Assembly: GCA_900771185.1 (NCBI GenBank)
Contig: CAAGND010000013.1
Span: forward strand, 1-20,601
DNA: 20,601 bases
DNA from: Clostridia bacterium
GTDB lineage: Bacteria > Bacillota > Clostridia > Oscillospirales > Acutalibacteraceae
Direction of reading: 5' to 3'
Both the position numbers and the translations under genes were made by a program. Below are positions 1 to 8,637 of this stretch, in pieces (the stretch's first letter is position 1; each line of letters begins with the position of its first letter). A model generated the notes under the pieces. It saw only the letters and a list, made by a program, of their open reading frames with translations, was not told the DNA's origin and made no database searches.

Positions 1-615
1 AACTTTCTTGCGGGTGACGATATTGTGTATGGGGTGCGCTGCTCAAGAAAGAAAGACACCTTTTTCAAGCGCTTCACCGCCGAGTCGTTCTATAAGTTTA
101 TGAAGCTCATGGGCGTTGAGATAGTGTATAACCATGCGGACTATCGCCTGATGAGCGCCCGTGCTCTGGAGGGGCTGTCCGAGTTCGGCGAGGTCAATCT
201 GTTCCTGAGAGGAATCGTTCCGCAGATAGGATATAAAAGCTCGAACGTTGAATATGAGCGGGGCGAGCGTTTTGCGGGCGAGTCCAAATATCCGCTCAAG
301 AAGATGCTTTCGTTTGCGTTCGAGGGGATAACATCTTTCAGCGTCAAACCCCTGAAAATGGCGACAACTCTCGGAATAGCGGCACTGTTTGTGAGCTTCG
401 CAATGCTTCTGTATTGTCTCATCAGCAAGTTCTCCGGCCATGCGGTGGCCGGCTGGGCGAGCATCGGCGCGTCTGTCTGGGCGATAGGCGGTCTGCAGCT
501 TTTTATGCTCGGCGTAATAGGTGAGTATATCGGAAAGATTTATCTTGAAACCAAAAACCGTCCGAAATATATAATTGAGTCCGTAAAAATCAATAACAGC
601 GAAGTGAAATTATGA
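1..615 (+). CDS. Family 2 glycosyltransferase, bactoprenol/dolichol-phosphate sugar transferase type (5'-partial)
   Basis: The reading frame is open from the first base, so the gene starts upstream of the window and about 204 C-terminal codons are visible. The segment with the motifs YGVR, RKKDTFFKR, YNHADYRLMS and FAGESKYPLKKM is typical of GtrB/DPM1-like enzymes, which move a sugar from a nucleotide donor to a polyprenyl phosphate at the inner face of the membrane. The nucleotide-binding N-terminal half (DXD region) lies outside the window. Two hydrophobic segments follow, encoded at about 358-430 and 460-540, matching the C-terminal membrane hairpin of this family. The end Lys-Leu-stop is intact and a terminator follows about 45 bases later. 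The family call is firm. The sugar and the final acceptor (lipid, teichoic acid or glycan) cannot be told from this part. No GtrA-like flippase is visible downstream. Confidence 0.88.
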   Translation, partial: NFLAGDDIVYGVRCSRKKDTFFKRFTAESFYKFMKLMGVEIVYNHADYRLMSARALEGLSEFGEVNLFLRGIVPQIGYKSSNVEYERGERFAGESKYPLKKMLSFAFEGITSFSVKPLKMATTLGIAALFVSFAMLLYCLISKFSGHAVAGWASIGASVWAIGGLQLFMLGVIGEYIGKIYLETKNRPKYIIESVKINNSEVKL

Positions 616-661
616 TGAGAATTTTTTCTCAATCACCGCTGACACTCTTTTTGTAATGAAG

Positions 662-722
662 CAGCACCTGTTTTATCAGATTTAAAATTCTGACAGAACG
701 GGTGCTGTTAATTTGTTGTTTA
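662..722 (+). terminator. Rho-independent terminator after the glycosyltransferase
   Basis: Arms at 662-679 and 690-707 pair over 18 positions, with a few G-U wobbles and a 10-base AT loop. A T-rich stretch follows (TTAATTTGTTGTTT). It lies between two convergent genes and may also stop the minus-strand DUF4364 transcript, although the minus side has a weaker T-tract. Confidence 0.8.
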
Positions 723-744
723 TGAGTTTTTGCCCGCTGTGAGC

Positions 745-1302
745 TTAAACCGCCAGCGAGGCGATAATCTGAGAATATATTTTTACCGGGTCATCAAGAA
801 TTTTGTCACGGATCGCCTTAGCCTGCTCCATATCCGCCGCATAGAGCGTCAGCTTCATCAGCACATCTTCACCGTCGGTGAGAGAAAATGTGACGTTGCA
901 TCCGTTTTCAAGTTCGGTTATCTCAATTTTATTTTCCCTCATGCGGCGTTCGAGAGTCTGAAGCCGAACAGCCTCGTTGAGTGCCTTTTCACGCACAGCC
1001 TTTGGAACATCGGATTCAATGTGAGCTGCTGTGCGTCCGTGGACGGTCAGACGCAGCCACTCCTCCTCGCCGTCGAGGTCAAAATCAACGCTGCCGCCGC
1101 TTATCAGCTCACTGAGAGCCTGACTTGTCTCAAAATAGTTGGCAAGTCCCTCCTGCTGAACAACCGTGAACAGCTGGCGTTTTGAGAGCGGGCGTTCAAG
1201 ATTGTCGAGAAGAAAGGTTATAAGAACCTTTATTTCATTGCGGCTGCGCAGCCCTCCGGGTTCAACCCCGGCGGAGAAGGCGTCATATTCGAAATTATCC
1301 AT
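745..1302 (-). CDS. DUF4364 family protein
   Basis: A 185-residue soluble protein that I recognise as DUF4364, a family common in Clostridia whose molecular role is not established as far as I know. The N-terminal third (GGLRSRNEIKVLITFLLDNL, then LSKRQLFTVVQQEGLANYF) reads like a winged-helix fold. The C-terminal half (ITELENGCNVTFSLTDGEDV, then LMKLTLYAAD) looks like an alpha/beta domain. There are no signal peptide or membrane segments. The start is supported by GGAGG at 1309-1313 on the minus strand, about six bases before the ATG. It lies 45 bases downstream of the HExxH protein gene on the same strand with no terminator between, so the two are probably co-transcribed. A regulatory, DNA-binding role is inferred from the fold only. 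The 151-codon frame on the opposite strand is a shadow. Confidence 0.82.
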   Translation of the reverse strand: MDNFEYDAFSAGVEPGGLRSRNEIKVLITFLLDNLERPLSKRQLFTVVQQEGLANYFETSQALSELISGGSVDFDLDGEEEWLRLTVHGRTAAHIESDVPKAVREKALNEAVRLQTLERRMRENKIEITELENGCNVTFSLTDGEDVLMKLTLYAADMEQAKAIRDKILDDPVKIYSQIIASLAV

Positions 1303-1347
1303 ATTGACCTCCGGAAGAAATCAGGTTTTCTTTCAGGCAATCCGCGG

Positions 1348-1830
1348 TTACTTTGCAAGCGGCTCAATGGGTTTGCCGTAGCGTGCGTGCAGCTTCATAT
1401 CCTCGCTGATGAATTCCTCGCGGCTCCATGCTCTGCCCCAGATGTTGGCCCAACCCTCGCAGTAGAGCTTGTAATATGAGACGTCCTGCTCCTTGCGCAT
1501 TTTCACAAATTTCGGGGTGTTGCACCAAATCATTGACGGAATGGCAATCACAAACGGCCATATGGGGCCGAGAACAAGCGACTGAATGGTATGACCGTAT
1601 TCGTGTATGCGCGTGTCATGCACACGGTCGTCAGGCCGGTCGGGATTCATGAAAATGAAAATACCAAGCGATACGCCGCCGAAATTGTCGTGCGGAACGT
1701 ATGTAACAAAGGCGTTGTGAAAACGCTCGTGATTATACTTGTTTTTGAGTATAAGATAGCCTATGCCGCCGACAAGATTCTGCGGCAGTCCCCATGTGAA
1801 CTGAACAAGATAGAATAAAAACTTTTTCAT
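1348..1830 (-). CDS. HExxH-motif membrane-associated protein, putative zincin-like metallopeptidase
   Basis: A 160-residue protein with a hydrophobic N-terminus (residues about 4-28), the motif HEYGH at 76-80, and a hydrophobic stretch at about 85-103 (LGPIWPFVIAIPSMIW). A conserved-looking block near 119-135 contains YYKLYCEGWANIWG. HEYGH fits the HExxH zinc site of metallopeptidases, and the Glu at about 125 could supply a third ligand. I recall similar HEYGH...GIPSLI...WA blocks in small Bacteroidetes/Clostridia membrane proteins and in the C-terminal regions of some RHS-type proteins. A peptidase activity is not proven by this; the site could be non-catalytic. The start is supported by AGAGG about eight bases upstream and an extended -10 at 1862-1870. 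It is first in a two-gene unit with DUF4364. Confidence 0.7.
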   Translation of the reverse strand: MKKFLFYLVQFTWGLPQNLVGGIGYLILKNKYNHERFHNAFVTYVPHDNFGGVSLGIFIFMNPDRPDDRVHDTRIHEYGHTIQSLVLGPIWPFVIAIPSMIWCNTPKFVKMRKEQDVSYYKLYCEGWANIWGRAWSREEFISEDMKLHARYGKPIEPLAK

Positions 1831-1861
1831 AAGCCTATACCTCTGCGAACATATTTTTTAT

Positions 1862-1870
1862 ATTATATCA
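1862..1870 (-). promoter_or_regulatory. Extended -10 promoter for the HExxH/DUF4364 unit
   Basis: On the minus strand this reads TGATATAAT, a perfect TATAAT with the TG extension. The -35 (TTGTGC, 18-base spacer) is poor, which fits an extended -10 promoter. The predicted start would leave a leader of about 25 bases before the ATG at 1830. Confidence 0.5.
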
Positions 1871-2009
1871 CATCTTCGGTGCACTGCACAAGACGAAAAG
1901 AAAAAAGGCATAAAACAGGGGTATGTATTCAGGGCGGAAAGTGGAGCCCTTTCGTATTTTTCACCAATAAATTCACCGCTTTAACGGAATATATTTTTTT
2001 AATTGTCAC

Positions 2010-2038
2010 TTCAATGTCGGACATGTTTATGATATAAT
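2010..2038 (+). promoter_or_regulatory. Putative purL promoter with a small palindrome
   Basis: A perfect TATAAT lies at 2033-2038. The matching -35 at 2010-2015 (TTCAAT) is weak, and TTGTCA at 2003-2008 is too far for this -10 but sits 19 bases from TATGAT at 2028-2033. A perfect 11-base palindrome (ATGTC-G-GACAT, 2014-2024) occupies the promoter spacer and could be an operator. The leader would be only about 35 bases, too short for a purine or ZTP riboswitch. I see no PurBox. Confidence 0.5.
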
Positions 2039-2079
2039 TATTCCGATAATATTTGTATATCATTTCCGGAGGTTTTTCT

Positions 2080-5000
2080 ATGGCTGAGGTGCTGCGAGTT
2101 TTTGTTGAAAAAAAGGACGGATTTGCTGTTGAGGCAGGGCACGTTCTTGCGGATTTGCGTGAGACGCTTGGAATTTCGGGTCTCTCCTCACTCAGACTTT
2201 TCAACCGCTATGATGTTGAGGGACTGAGCAGTCAGGAGTTTTCCGAAGCTGTTGAGACTATTCTTTCCGAGCCGAACGTTGACAGGGTTTCCGATTCCGT
2301 TGATACCGACCCGAGACTCACCTTTGCTGTGGAGTATCTGCCCGGTCAGTATGACCAGAGAGCGGATTCCGCGGCTCAGTGTATTGCCTTGCTCACAGGC
2401 GGCGAGCGTCCGAAGGTTCGCACAGCGCGTGTCTATGCGCTCGGTGGCGAGATAACCGATGCCGAGCTTCAGAAGATAAAGGATTATCTCATAAACCCGG
2501 TTGAAGCACGCCTTGCGTCCATGGAAAGATATGACAGCCTTGACCTCGACCTCGATATTCCGACAAAGGTTCCGAGAGTTTCGGGCTTTATCTCATGGAG
2601 CGATTCACAGGTTGCGGATTACCATGCTCAAAACGGTTTTGCAATGACCGTTGCCGACCTGTGCTTCTGCCGTGACTATTTTAAAGACAGCGAACACCGC
2701 GACCCCACACATACTGAACTGAAGGTTATAGATACATATTGGTCAGATCATTGCCGCCACACCACCTTCCTGACAGAGCTTGAAAATGTTGATATCGAGG
2801 AGGGCGAACTTTCGCAGGCCATAAAGAACGCATGGCTCGACTATGTTGTCGCCCGTGCCTCAGTATACGGCGAGCGCAGAAAGCCCGTAACGCTCATGGA
2901 TATGGCCACCATAGGAACAAAGGTTCTCAAACGCAGAGGCATGGTCGATGACCTCGATGAGAGCGATGAGATAAACGCCTGCTCCATAAACGCCGAGATA
3001 GAGGTCGGAGGAGAGAAGCAGGACTGGCTTATACAGTTTAAGAACGAGACCCACAACCATCCCACTGAGATAGAGCCGTTCGGCGGTGCGGCAACCTGCC
3101 TCGGCGGTGCTATTAGGGATCCGCTTTCAGGGCGCGCTTATGTCTATCAGGCCATGCGTGTTACCGGCAGCGGCGACCCGACAGTACCGTTTGAAAAGAC
3201 GATGAACGGCAAGCTCCCGCAGAAGAAAATCACCGTGGGCGCCGCCCAGGGTTATTCGTCATACGGCAACCAGATAGGACTGGCAACGGGGCAGGTGTCT
3301 GAAATATATGACAGCGGCTATGTCGCCAAGCGTATGGAGATAGGCGCGGTTGTCGGCGCGTCTCCAAAAAAGAACGTGAGGCGCGAAGAGCCTGCGCCGG
3401 GCGATGTGATAATTCTCCTCGGCGGCAGAACCGGACGTGACGGCTGCGGCGGGGCAACAGGCTCATCCAAAGCACACGATACCTCATCGATAGAAACCTG
3501 CGGCGCTGAGGTTCAAAAGGGTAACCCGCCCACGGAGCGTAAGCTCCAGCGCCTGTTCAGAAAAGAGGAGGCCGCAACACTTATAAAACGCTGCAACGAT
3601 TTCGGAGCGGGCGGCGTGTGTGTTGCGATAGGTGAGCTTGCCGACGGTCTTGATATAAACCTCGACCTTGTGCCGAAAAAATATGAGGGTCTCGGCGGCA
3701 CCGAGCTTGCGATTTCCGAGTCGCAGGAGAGAATGGCGGTCGTCGTGGCGGCCGAAGATGCGGAGAAGTTCTGTGCCCTCGCCGCGGAGGAAAATCTTGA
3801 GGCGACAGCGGTGGCTGAGGTCACGGATAACCCCAGACTCGTCATGCACTGGAACGGTGATTCGATAGTCGATATCAGCCGTGAGTTCCTCAACACCAAC
3901 GGTGTCACACAGAAGGCGGATGCAAAAATAGTCTCGGTCAAAGTTGCGGACTGCTACCGCTGCGCGGTTCCGTCATCGCTTGCGGACAAAAAGAATATAG
4001 ACGCTCTGGGCGACAACCTTGCAAGGCTCGAGGTCTGTTCGCAGAAGGGCTTAAGCGAGCGCTTTGATTCAAGCATAGGCGCCGCGACCGTGCTGATGCC
4101 ATTTGCCGGCAAATATCAGCTCACCCCGGAGGAGGCTATGTGCGCCAAGGTTCCCGTGCCGGGAGGCGATACCGATGACGCCACCGCCATGGCGTTCGGA
4201 TTTATCCCCGGAATCAGCCGCTGGAGCCCGTTCCACGGCTCTGTATATGCGGTAACTCAGTCCCTTGCAAGGCTCAGCTCCATAGGTGCGGAGCCGTTCA
4301 AGGCAAGGCTCACTTTCCAGGAATATTTTGAAAGGCTCAGGGATGTGCCGGAGCGCTGGGGCAAGCCGGCGGCGGCTCTGCTCGGAGCGCTGACAGCGCA
4401 GCTCAACTTCGGCGTGCCGTCAATCGGCGGCAAGGACAGTATGTCCGGCTCATTCAACGAGCTTGATGTTCCGCCCACGCTTGTGAGCTTCGCCCTCTCC
4501 ATGACAAAAGCTTCTCAGACCGGCTCGGCCGTTTTCAAAAAGCCGGGTTCAAGGGTATACCTTGTAAAACTTCCCGTGGACAGCGAAACGCTTCTTCCCG
4601 TCTGGGACAAGACCTCCGGTCTTTTCCGCCTTGTGGCGGAACTTGTGCGCGGCGAAAAGCTCCGCGCGGTCAGCGTTGTCGGTGAGGGCGGTTCAGCAGC
4701 CAATGTGTGCAAAATGTGCTTTGGCGAAGGCTTTGGCTTTAAATTTGCGGATTCGCTTGATAAACAGACTCTGTTCGCACCGCTTGCGGGTTCATTTGTT
4801 GTTGAAACAGATGATATAGACGCTCTTTCAGATTTTGAGACTGTTCTCCTCGGTGAGATAACCGATGACGCGCAGTTTTCCATAGACGGTGAAACCGTAT
4901 CGGCAAATGTACTTCTTAATAGGTGGACATCAACGCTTGAAAACGTGTTCCCAACCAAGGCATCAGTGCCTGAAAATATTGAGAAAATTGAACTCTATAC

Positions 5001-5835
5001 GCAGCGCTCTTTGGCGGCTCCCGCGATAAAAACCGCAAAGCCGAGAGTGGTTATCCCCGTGTTCCCCGGCACAAACTGCGAATTTGACACAGCTCGTGCG
5101 TTTGAAAAGGCGGGTGCGCAGACCGAGACCATAGTTATCTGCAATCTCAGCCCGGCTGATGTTGAGCGCAGTATCGAGAGATTCGCAAAAGCCGTTGAGC
5201 AGGCTCAGATAATTATGATTCCCGGCGGCTTCAGCGGCGGCGACGAGCCGGACGGTTCGGGCAAATTCATTGCAACCGTTCTCAGAAACGCAAAGGTACG
5301 TGACAGCGTGAACAACCTTTTGAAAAACCGTGACGGTCTGATGCTCGGAATCTGCAACGGCTTCCAGGCTCTTATAAAAACGGGACTTGTGCCTTACGGT
5401 GAGATAGTCGATACTGCGCCCGATGCTCCCACGCTTACTTTCAATACGATCGGACGCCATGTTTCACAGATGGCATATACGAGAGTTACAAGCGTAAAAT
5501 CTCCGTGGATGCGTTTCAATGAGGCGGGCGATATTCACGCCGTTCCGATTTCTCACGGCGAGGGACGCTTTGTCGCCACTGATGAGGATATTCGCCGCCT
5601 TGCCGCAAACGGTCAGATTGCGACACAGTATGTTGACCTTTCCGGCAATGTTGCAGCCGAAATGCCCTTTAACCCCAACGGCTCTGTTTGCGCCATAGAA
5701 GGTATCACCAGCCCTGACGGACGGGTGCTCGGCAAGATGGCACACAGCGAGAGAAAGGGTGACAATCTCTATAAAAACGTGCCGTTTGAAAAGGATCAGA
5801 AAATATTTGAAGCGGGAGTTGCATACTTCAAATAA
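2080..5835 (+). CDS. purL: Phosphoribosylformylglycinamidine synthase, single-chain with fused glutaminase
   Basis: This 1251-residue enzyme catalyses the fourth step of de novo purine synthesis, FGAR + glutamine + ATP to FGAM, in the cytosol. An N-terminal PurS-like region (about 1-160) precedes the two FGAM-synthase halves, which carry DTYWSDHCRHTTF, ETHNHPTEIEPFGGAATCLG, GGRTGRDGCGGATGSS and SIGGKDSMSG. A class I glutamine amidotransferase domain ends the protein, with PGTNCEFDTARAF, LGICNGFQ (nucleophile Cys) and PISHGEGRF (catalytic His). The length and arrangement fit the long clade II PurL of clostridia and streptococci rather than the split PurS-PurL-PurQ set. The ATG at 2080 is preferred to an upstream in-frame TTG at 2053 because GGAGG at 2068-2072 sits seven bases before it. 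No other pur gene is in the window, so this copy is detached from the main pur cluster. Confidence 0.97.
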   Translation: MAEVLRVFVEKKDGFAVEAGHVLADLRETLGISGLSSLRLFNRYDVEGLSSQEFSEAVETILSEPNVDRVSDSVDTDPRLTFAVEYLPGQYDQRADSAAQCIALLTGGERPKVRTARVYALGGEITDAELQKIKDYLINPVEARLASMERYDSLDLDLDIPTKVPRVSGFISWSDSQVADYHAQNGFAMTVADLCFCRDYFKDSEHRDPTHTELKVIDTYWSDHCRHTTFLTELENVDIEEGELSQAIKNAWLDYVVARASVYGERRKPVTLMDMATIGTKVLKRRGMVDDLDESDEINACSINAEIEVGGEKQDWLIQFKNETHNHPTEIEPFGGAATCLGGAIRDPLSGRAYVYQAMRVTGSGDPTVPFEKTMNGKLPQKKITVGAAQGYSSYGNQIGLATGQVSEIYDSGYVAKRMEIGAVVGASPKKNVRREEPAPGDVIILLGGRTGRDGCGGATGSSKAHDTSSIETCGAEVQKGNPPTERKLQRLFRKEEAATLIKRCNDFGAGGVCVAIGELADGLDINLDLVPKKYEGLGGTELAISESQERMAVVVAAEDAEKFCALAAEENLEATAVAEVTDNPRLVMHWNGDSIVDISREFLNTNGVTQKADAKIVSVKVADCYRCAVPSSLADKKNIDALGDNLARLEVCSQKGLSERFDSSIGAATVLMPFAGKYQLTPEEAMCAKVPVPGGDTDDATAMAFGFIPGISRWSPFHGSVYAVTQSLARLSSIGAEPFKARLTFQEYFERLRDVPERWGKPAAALLGALTAQLNFGVPSIGGKDSMSGSFNELDVPPTLVSFALSMTKASQTGSAVFKKPGSRVYLVKLPVDSETLLPVWDKTSGLFRLVAELVRGEKLRAVSVVGEGGSAANVCKMCFGEGFGFKFADSLDKQTLFAPLAGSFVVETDDIDALSDFETVLLGEITDDAQFSIDGETVSANVLLNRWTSTLENVFPTKASVPENIEKIELYTQRSLAAPAIKTAKPRVVIPVFPGTNCEFDTARAFEKAGAQTETIVICNLSPADVERSIERFAKAVEQAQIIMIPGGFSGGDEPDGSGKFIATVLRNAKVRDSVNNLLKNRDGLMLGICNGFQALIKTGLVPYGEIVDTAPDAPTLTFNTIGRHVSQMAYTRVTSVKSPWMRFNEAGDIHAVPISHGEGRFVATDEDIRRLAANGQIATQYVDLSGNVAAEMPFNPNGSVCAIEGITSPDGRVLGKMAHSERKGDNLYKNVPFEKDQKIFEAGVAYFK

Positions 5836-5867
5836 TATATACCCTAAACGAAGGGACGATGATAAAT

Positions 5868-7079
5868 ATGAAATATGCAGTCGTGCTCTGTGACGGTATG
5901 GCTGATTATCCGGTTGAGGCTCTCGGCGGCAAAACGCCCATGGAGCTTGCGAAGAAGCCCCATATCGACTCCCTTGCCAAAAAAGGTGAGGTGGGACTTG
6001 TCAGAACAGTCGCTGAGGGACTGAAACCCGGCAGTGACGTTGCGAATATGAGCGTGCTCGGCTTTGACCCGAAAAAGTGTTATACAGGCCGCTCTCCGCT
6101 CGAGGCGGTGAGCATAGGAGTTAAGATGAGCGGGACTGATATCGCTCTGCGCTGCAATCTTGTCACCCTGAGCGATGAGGCGGACTACGATAAAAAGACT
6201 ATGGTTGATTACTCCGGAGGAGATATCTCAACAGCCGAAGCGGCAGAGATTATAAAGACCGTTCAGGAGCACTTCGGCGGCGGTGAATTTGATTTTTACA
6301 GCGGCGTCAGCTACCGTCACTGTCTGATTTACCACAACGGCACAACGCAGCTCGGCACAATGACCCCGCCCCACGATATATCGGGCAGAGTAGTGGGTGA
6401 ATATCTCTCCAAAGCTCAGACTGCGCAGCCTCTTATTAAAATGATGCGTGAAAGCTATGACCTGCTCAAAAATCATCCTGTCAACCAGAAGAGGGTTGCC
6501 CAGGGCAAGCTTCCCGCCAATTCAATTTGGCTCTGGGGTGAGGGAAGCCGCCCGGCACTGCCGTCCTTCTATGAGACTTACCATAAAAAGGGAAGTATAG
6601 TTTCCGCCGTTGACCTTTTGAAGGGAATCGGCATATGCGCGGGCATGAACACCCCGTATGTAGAGGGAGCGACAGGTTATATAGATACCGATTTCGAGGG
6701 AAAGGCGAGAGCCGCCGTTGATGAATGGCGTAAAGGTCAGGACCTTGTCTATATTCATGTTGAAGCTCCCGACGAGTGCGGGCACCGCAATGAGCCGGAA
6801 AACAAGGTCAAATCCATAGAACTTATTGACAGCCGCATAATGCCGATAATCCTTGATTATCTTGAGTCTCAGGGTGATTACAAAGTCATGGTTCTGCCGG
6901 ATCATCCGACTCCGATAGCGACCTGCACCCATGCTTCCGACCCTGTGCCTTATATGATATACTGTAAAGGTAATGAGCTTGACAGTGGCGTTGAAAGTAT
7001 AAATGAAAAAACAGCCTCCGAGACAGGCAGATTTATAGATCCTGGCTTCAGCCTCATGGCTCATTTCATCGGTGACTGA
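5868..7079 (+). CDS. ApgM-family cofactor-independent phosphoglycerate mutase / proposed homoserine kinase
   Basis: A 403-residue member of the alkaline-phosphatase superfamily, close to the group named either archaeal-type 2,3-bisphosphoglycerate-independent phosphoglycerate mutase or 'proposed homoserine kinase' (TIGR02535, as I recall). Visible motifs are VLCDGMADYPVEALGGKTP (metal Asp near residue 9), GSDVANMSVLGFDP (candidate nucleophile Ser near 56), YTGRSPLEA, HVEAPDECGHRNEPENKV (metal Asp/His) and VLPDHPTP (second metal pair). The ATG at 5868 is preferred to 5859: AAGGGA at 5851-5856 is 11 bases from 5868 but only two from 5859, and family members begin MKY-VVL-DGMAD. It sits between purL and metY with short gaps (32 and 18 bases), so it is probably co-transcribed. 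Homoserine kinase is favoured by the metY neighbour; glycolytic mutase remains possible. Confidence 0.88.
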   Translation: MKYAVVLCDGMADYPVEALGGKTPMELAKKPHIDSLAKKGEVGLVRTVAEGLKPGSDVANMSVLGFDPKKCYTGRSPLEAVSIGVKMSGTDIALRCNLVTLSDEADYDKKTMVDYSGGDISTAEAAEIIKTVQEHFGGGEFDFYSGVSYRHCLIYHNGTTQLGTMTPPHDISGRVVGEYLSKAQTAQPLIKMMRESYDLLKNHPVNQKRVAQGKLPANSIWLWGEGSRPALPSFYETYHKKGSIVSAVDLLKGIGICAGMNTPYVEGATGYIDTDFEGKARAAVDEWRKGQDLVYIHVEAPDECGHRNEPENKVKSIELIDSRIMPIILDYLESQGDYKVMVLPDHPTPIATCTHASDPVPYMIYCKGNELDSGVESINEKTASETGRFIDPGFSLMAHFIGD

Positions 7080-7097
7080 ACAGAAAGGAAGATATAA

Positions 7098-8372
7098 ATG
7101 GATTTTAAAATTGAAACAAAGTGTGTTCAAGGCGGCTATACGCCGAAAAACGGCGAGCCGCGGGTGCTTCCGATAGTCCAGAGCACCACATATAAATACG
7201 AGTCCAGCGAGCAGATGGGCAGACTTTTCGACCTTGAGGAGTCGGGCTATTTTTACACCAGACTTCAGAACCCGACAAACGACTGCGTGGCGGCGAAAAT
7301 AGCCGAGCTTGAGGGCGGTGTCGGAGCGATGCTCACATCCTCCGGTCAGGCGGCGTCCTTCTATTCCGTATTTAATATCTGCTCCGCGGGCGACCATGTT
7401 GTTTCAGCCTCCGCAATTTATGGCGGCACTTTCAACCTTTTCAATGTCACCATGAGAAAGCTCGGCATAGACTTCACCTTTGTCAGACCCGATGCCACAG
7501 AAGAGGAGCTCAATGCCGCATTCAGAGAGAACACCAAGGCGGTTTTTGCAGAGACTATTGCCAACCCGTCTCTCGTGGTTCTCGACATCGAGAAATATGC
7601 CCGTGCGGCCCATGCACACGGCGTTCCGCTTATTGTTGACAACACCTTCCCGACCCCGATTAACTGCAATCCGTTCAAGTTTGGTGCAGACATTGTCACC
7701 CATTCCACCACAAAGTATATGGACGGTCACGCAACGAGCGTGGGCGGCGCGATAGTTGACAGCGGCAATTTTGACTGGACTCAGAACGACAAATTTCCCG
7801 GGCTCACCACTCCCGATGAGTCATATCACGGCGTAACATATACAGAGCGCTTCGGCAGGGCGGCATATATCACAAAATGTACCACTCAGCTCATGCGCGA
7901 CCTCGGCTCCATCCAGTCGCCGCAGAACGCGTTCTTGCTCAACATCGGTCTTGAAACTCTTCATCTTCGCATGGAGCGCCACTGTTCCAACGCTCTCACG
8001 GTTGCGAAGTTCCTTGAAAGCCATCCGAAGATAGCCCATGTGGACTATCCCGGCCTTGAGAATGATAAGTATCATGAGCTTGCGCAGAAGTATATGCCCA
8101 ACGGCACCTGCGGTGTTATCTCACTGAGAATCAACGGAGGCAGAGAGGCGGCCGTCAGATTTATGGACAGTCTCAAGCTTGCCGCGATAGTCACCCACGT
8201 TGCCGACTGCCGCACCTGCTGCCTGCACCCGGCAAGCACCACACATCGTCAGCTTTCCGCACAGGAGCTTGAGGACTGCGGAGTTTATGAGAACCTTGTC
8301 CGTCTCTCCGTCGGAATCGAGAATGTCGAGGATATAATAGCCGACCTTGAACAAGCTCTTGAAAATGTATAA
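7098..8372 (+). CDS. metY: O-acetylhomoserine aminocarboxypropyltransferase (sulfhydrylase)
   Basis: A 424-residue PLP enzyme of the Cys/Met metabolism family. It makes homocysteine directly from O-acetylhomoserine and sulfide, the last step before methionine. The N-terminal block TKCVQGGYTPKNGEPRVLPI, then YKYESSEQMGRLFDLEESG and FYTRLQNPT, is diagnostic for MetY rather than MetB/MetC. LTSSGQAA is the cofactor phosphate-binding loop, LIVDNTFPTP carries the Asp that contacts the pyridine ring, and STTKYMDGHATSVGG holds the Schiff-base lysine at residue 206. HPASTTHRQLS near the C-terminus binds the substrate carboxylate in this family. The length is normal (about 425-430). AAAGGA at 7084-7089 lies eight bases before the ATG. 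It is the last gene of the purL-apgM-metY run and is followed by a terminator. I see no SAM riboswitch or T-box in front of it, so control must come from further upstream. Confidence 0.93.
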   Translation: MDFKIETKCVQGGYTPKNGEPRVLPIVQSTTYKYESSEQMGRLFDLEESGYFYTRLQNPTNDCVAAKIAELEGGVGAMLTSSGQAASFYSVFNICSAGDHVVSASAIYGGTFNLFNVTMRKLGIDFTFVRPDATEEELNAAFRENTKAVFAETIANPSLVVLDIEKYARAAHAHGVPLIVDNTFPTPINCNPFKFGADIVTHSTTKYMDGHATSVGGAIVDSGNFDWTQNDKFPGLTTPDESYHGVTYTERFGRAAYITKCTTQLMRDLGSIQSPQNAFLLNIGLETLHLRMERHCSNALTVAKFLESHPKIAHVDYPGLENDKYHELAQKYMPNGTCGVISLRINGGREAAVRFMDSLKLAAIVTHVADCRTCCLHPASTTHRQLSAQELEDCGVYENLVRLSVGIENVEDIIADLEQALENV

Positions 8373-8480
8373 TCGGTAATATGTCCGAACCGTGCGGAAC
8401 AGAGCCTTCTTTCGTCACGTTTCCGCTTATGAACTTTTAGCAATTTCAACAAAAATTTAACTGAAAATTTTATGTATAAA

Positions 8481-8517
8481 TCCCGATTGCAAGCCTTCCT
8501 GCAATCGGGATTTTTTT
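8481..8517 (+). terminator. Strong rho-independent terminator after metY
   Basis: A perfect 11-bp stem (TCCCGATTGCA at 8481-8491 with TGCAATCGGGA at 8500-8510), an eight-base loop and a seven-T run at 8511-8517 close the purL-apgM-metY unit. Confidence 0.95.
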
Positions 8518-8637
8518 ATCGTTTTCAATTTTCATTGAATATGCATTGTAAAATTAAACTTACTTATGAGAATTTAAAAGGCTTGTAAAGCGTAAAACTT
8601 TACCGTTTAATGACTTACAAGAACTATAATGACGAAG

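Noticed and set aside
730..1185. 151-codon plus-strand frame
   Set aside because: It is fully antisense to the DUF4364 gene, has no ribosome binding site and no recognisable motif.
1831..2079. Purine, ZTP or THF riboswitch before purL
   Set aside because: The predicted leader is only about 35 bases and I see none of the conserved core motifs.
3484..3941. Long minus-strand frames inside purL
   Set aside because: They lie opposite a conserved 1251-codon gene, and their protein composition is not natural.
7080..7097. SAM riboswitch or T-box before metY
   Set aside because: The gap to apgM is 18 bases and holds only the ribosome binding site.
6522..7397. 291-codon minus-strand frame over apgM and metY
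   Set aside because: It is a shadow of two confidently identified plus-strand genes, with no start signal or domain features.
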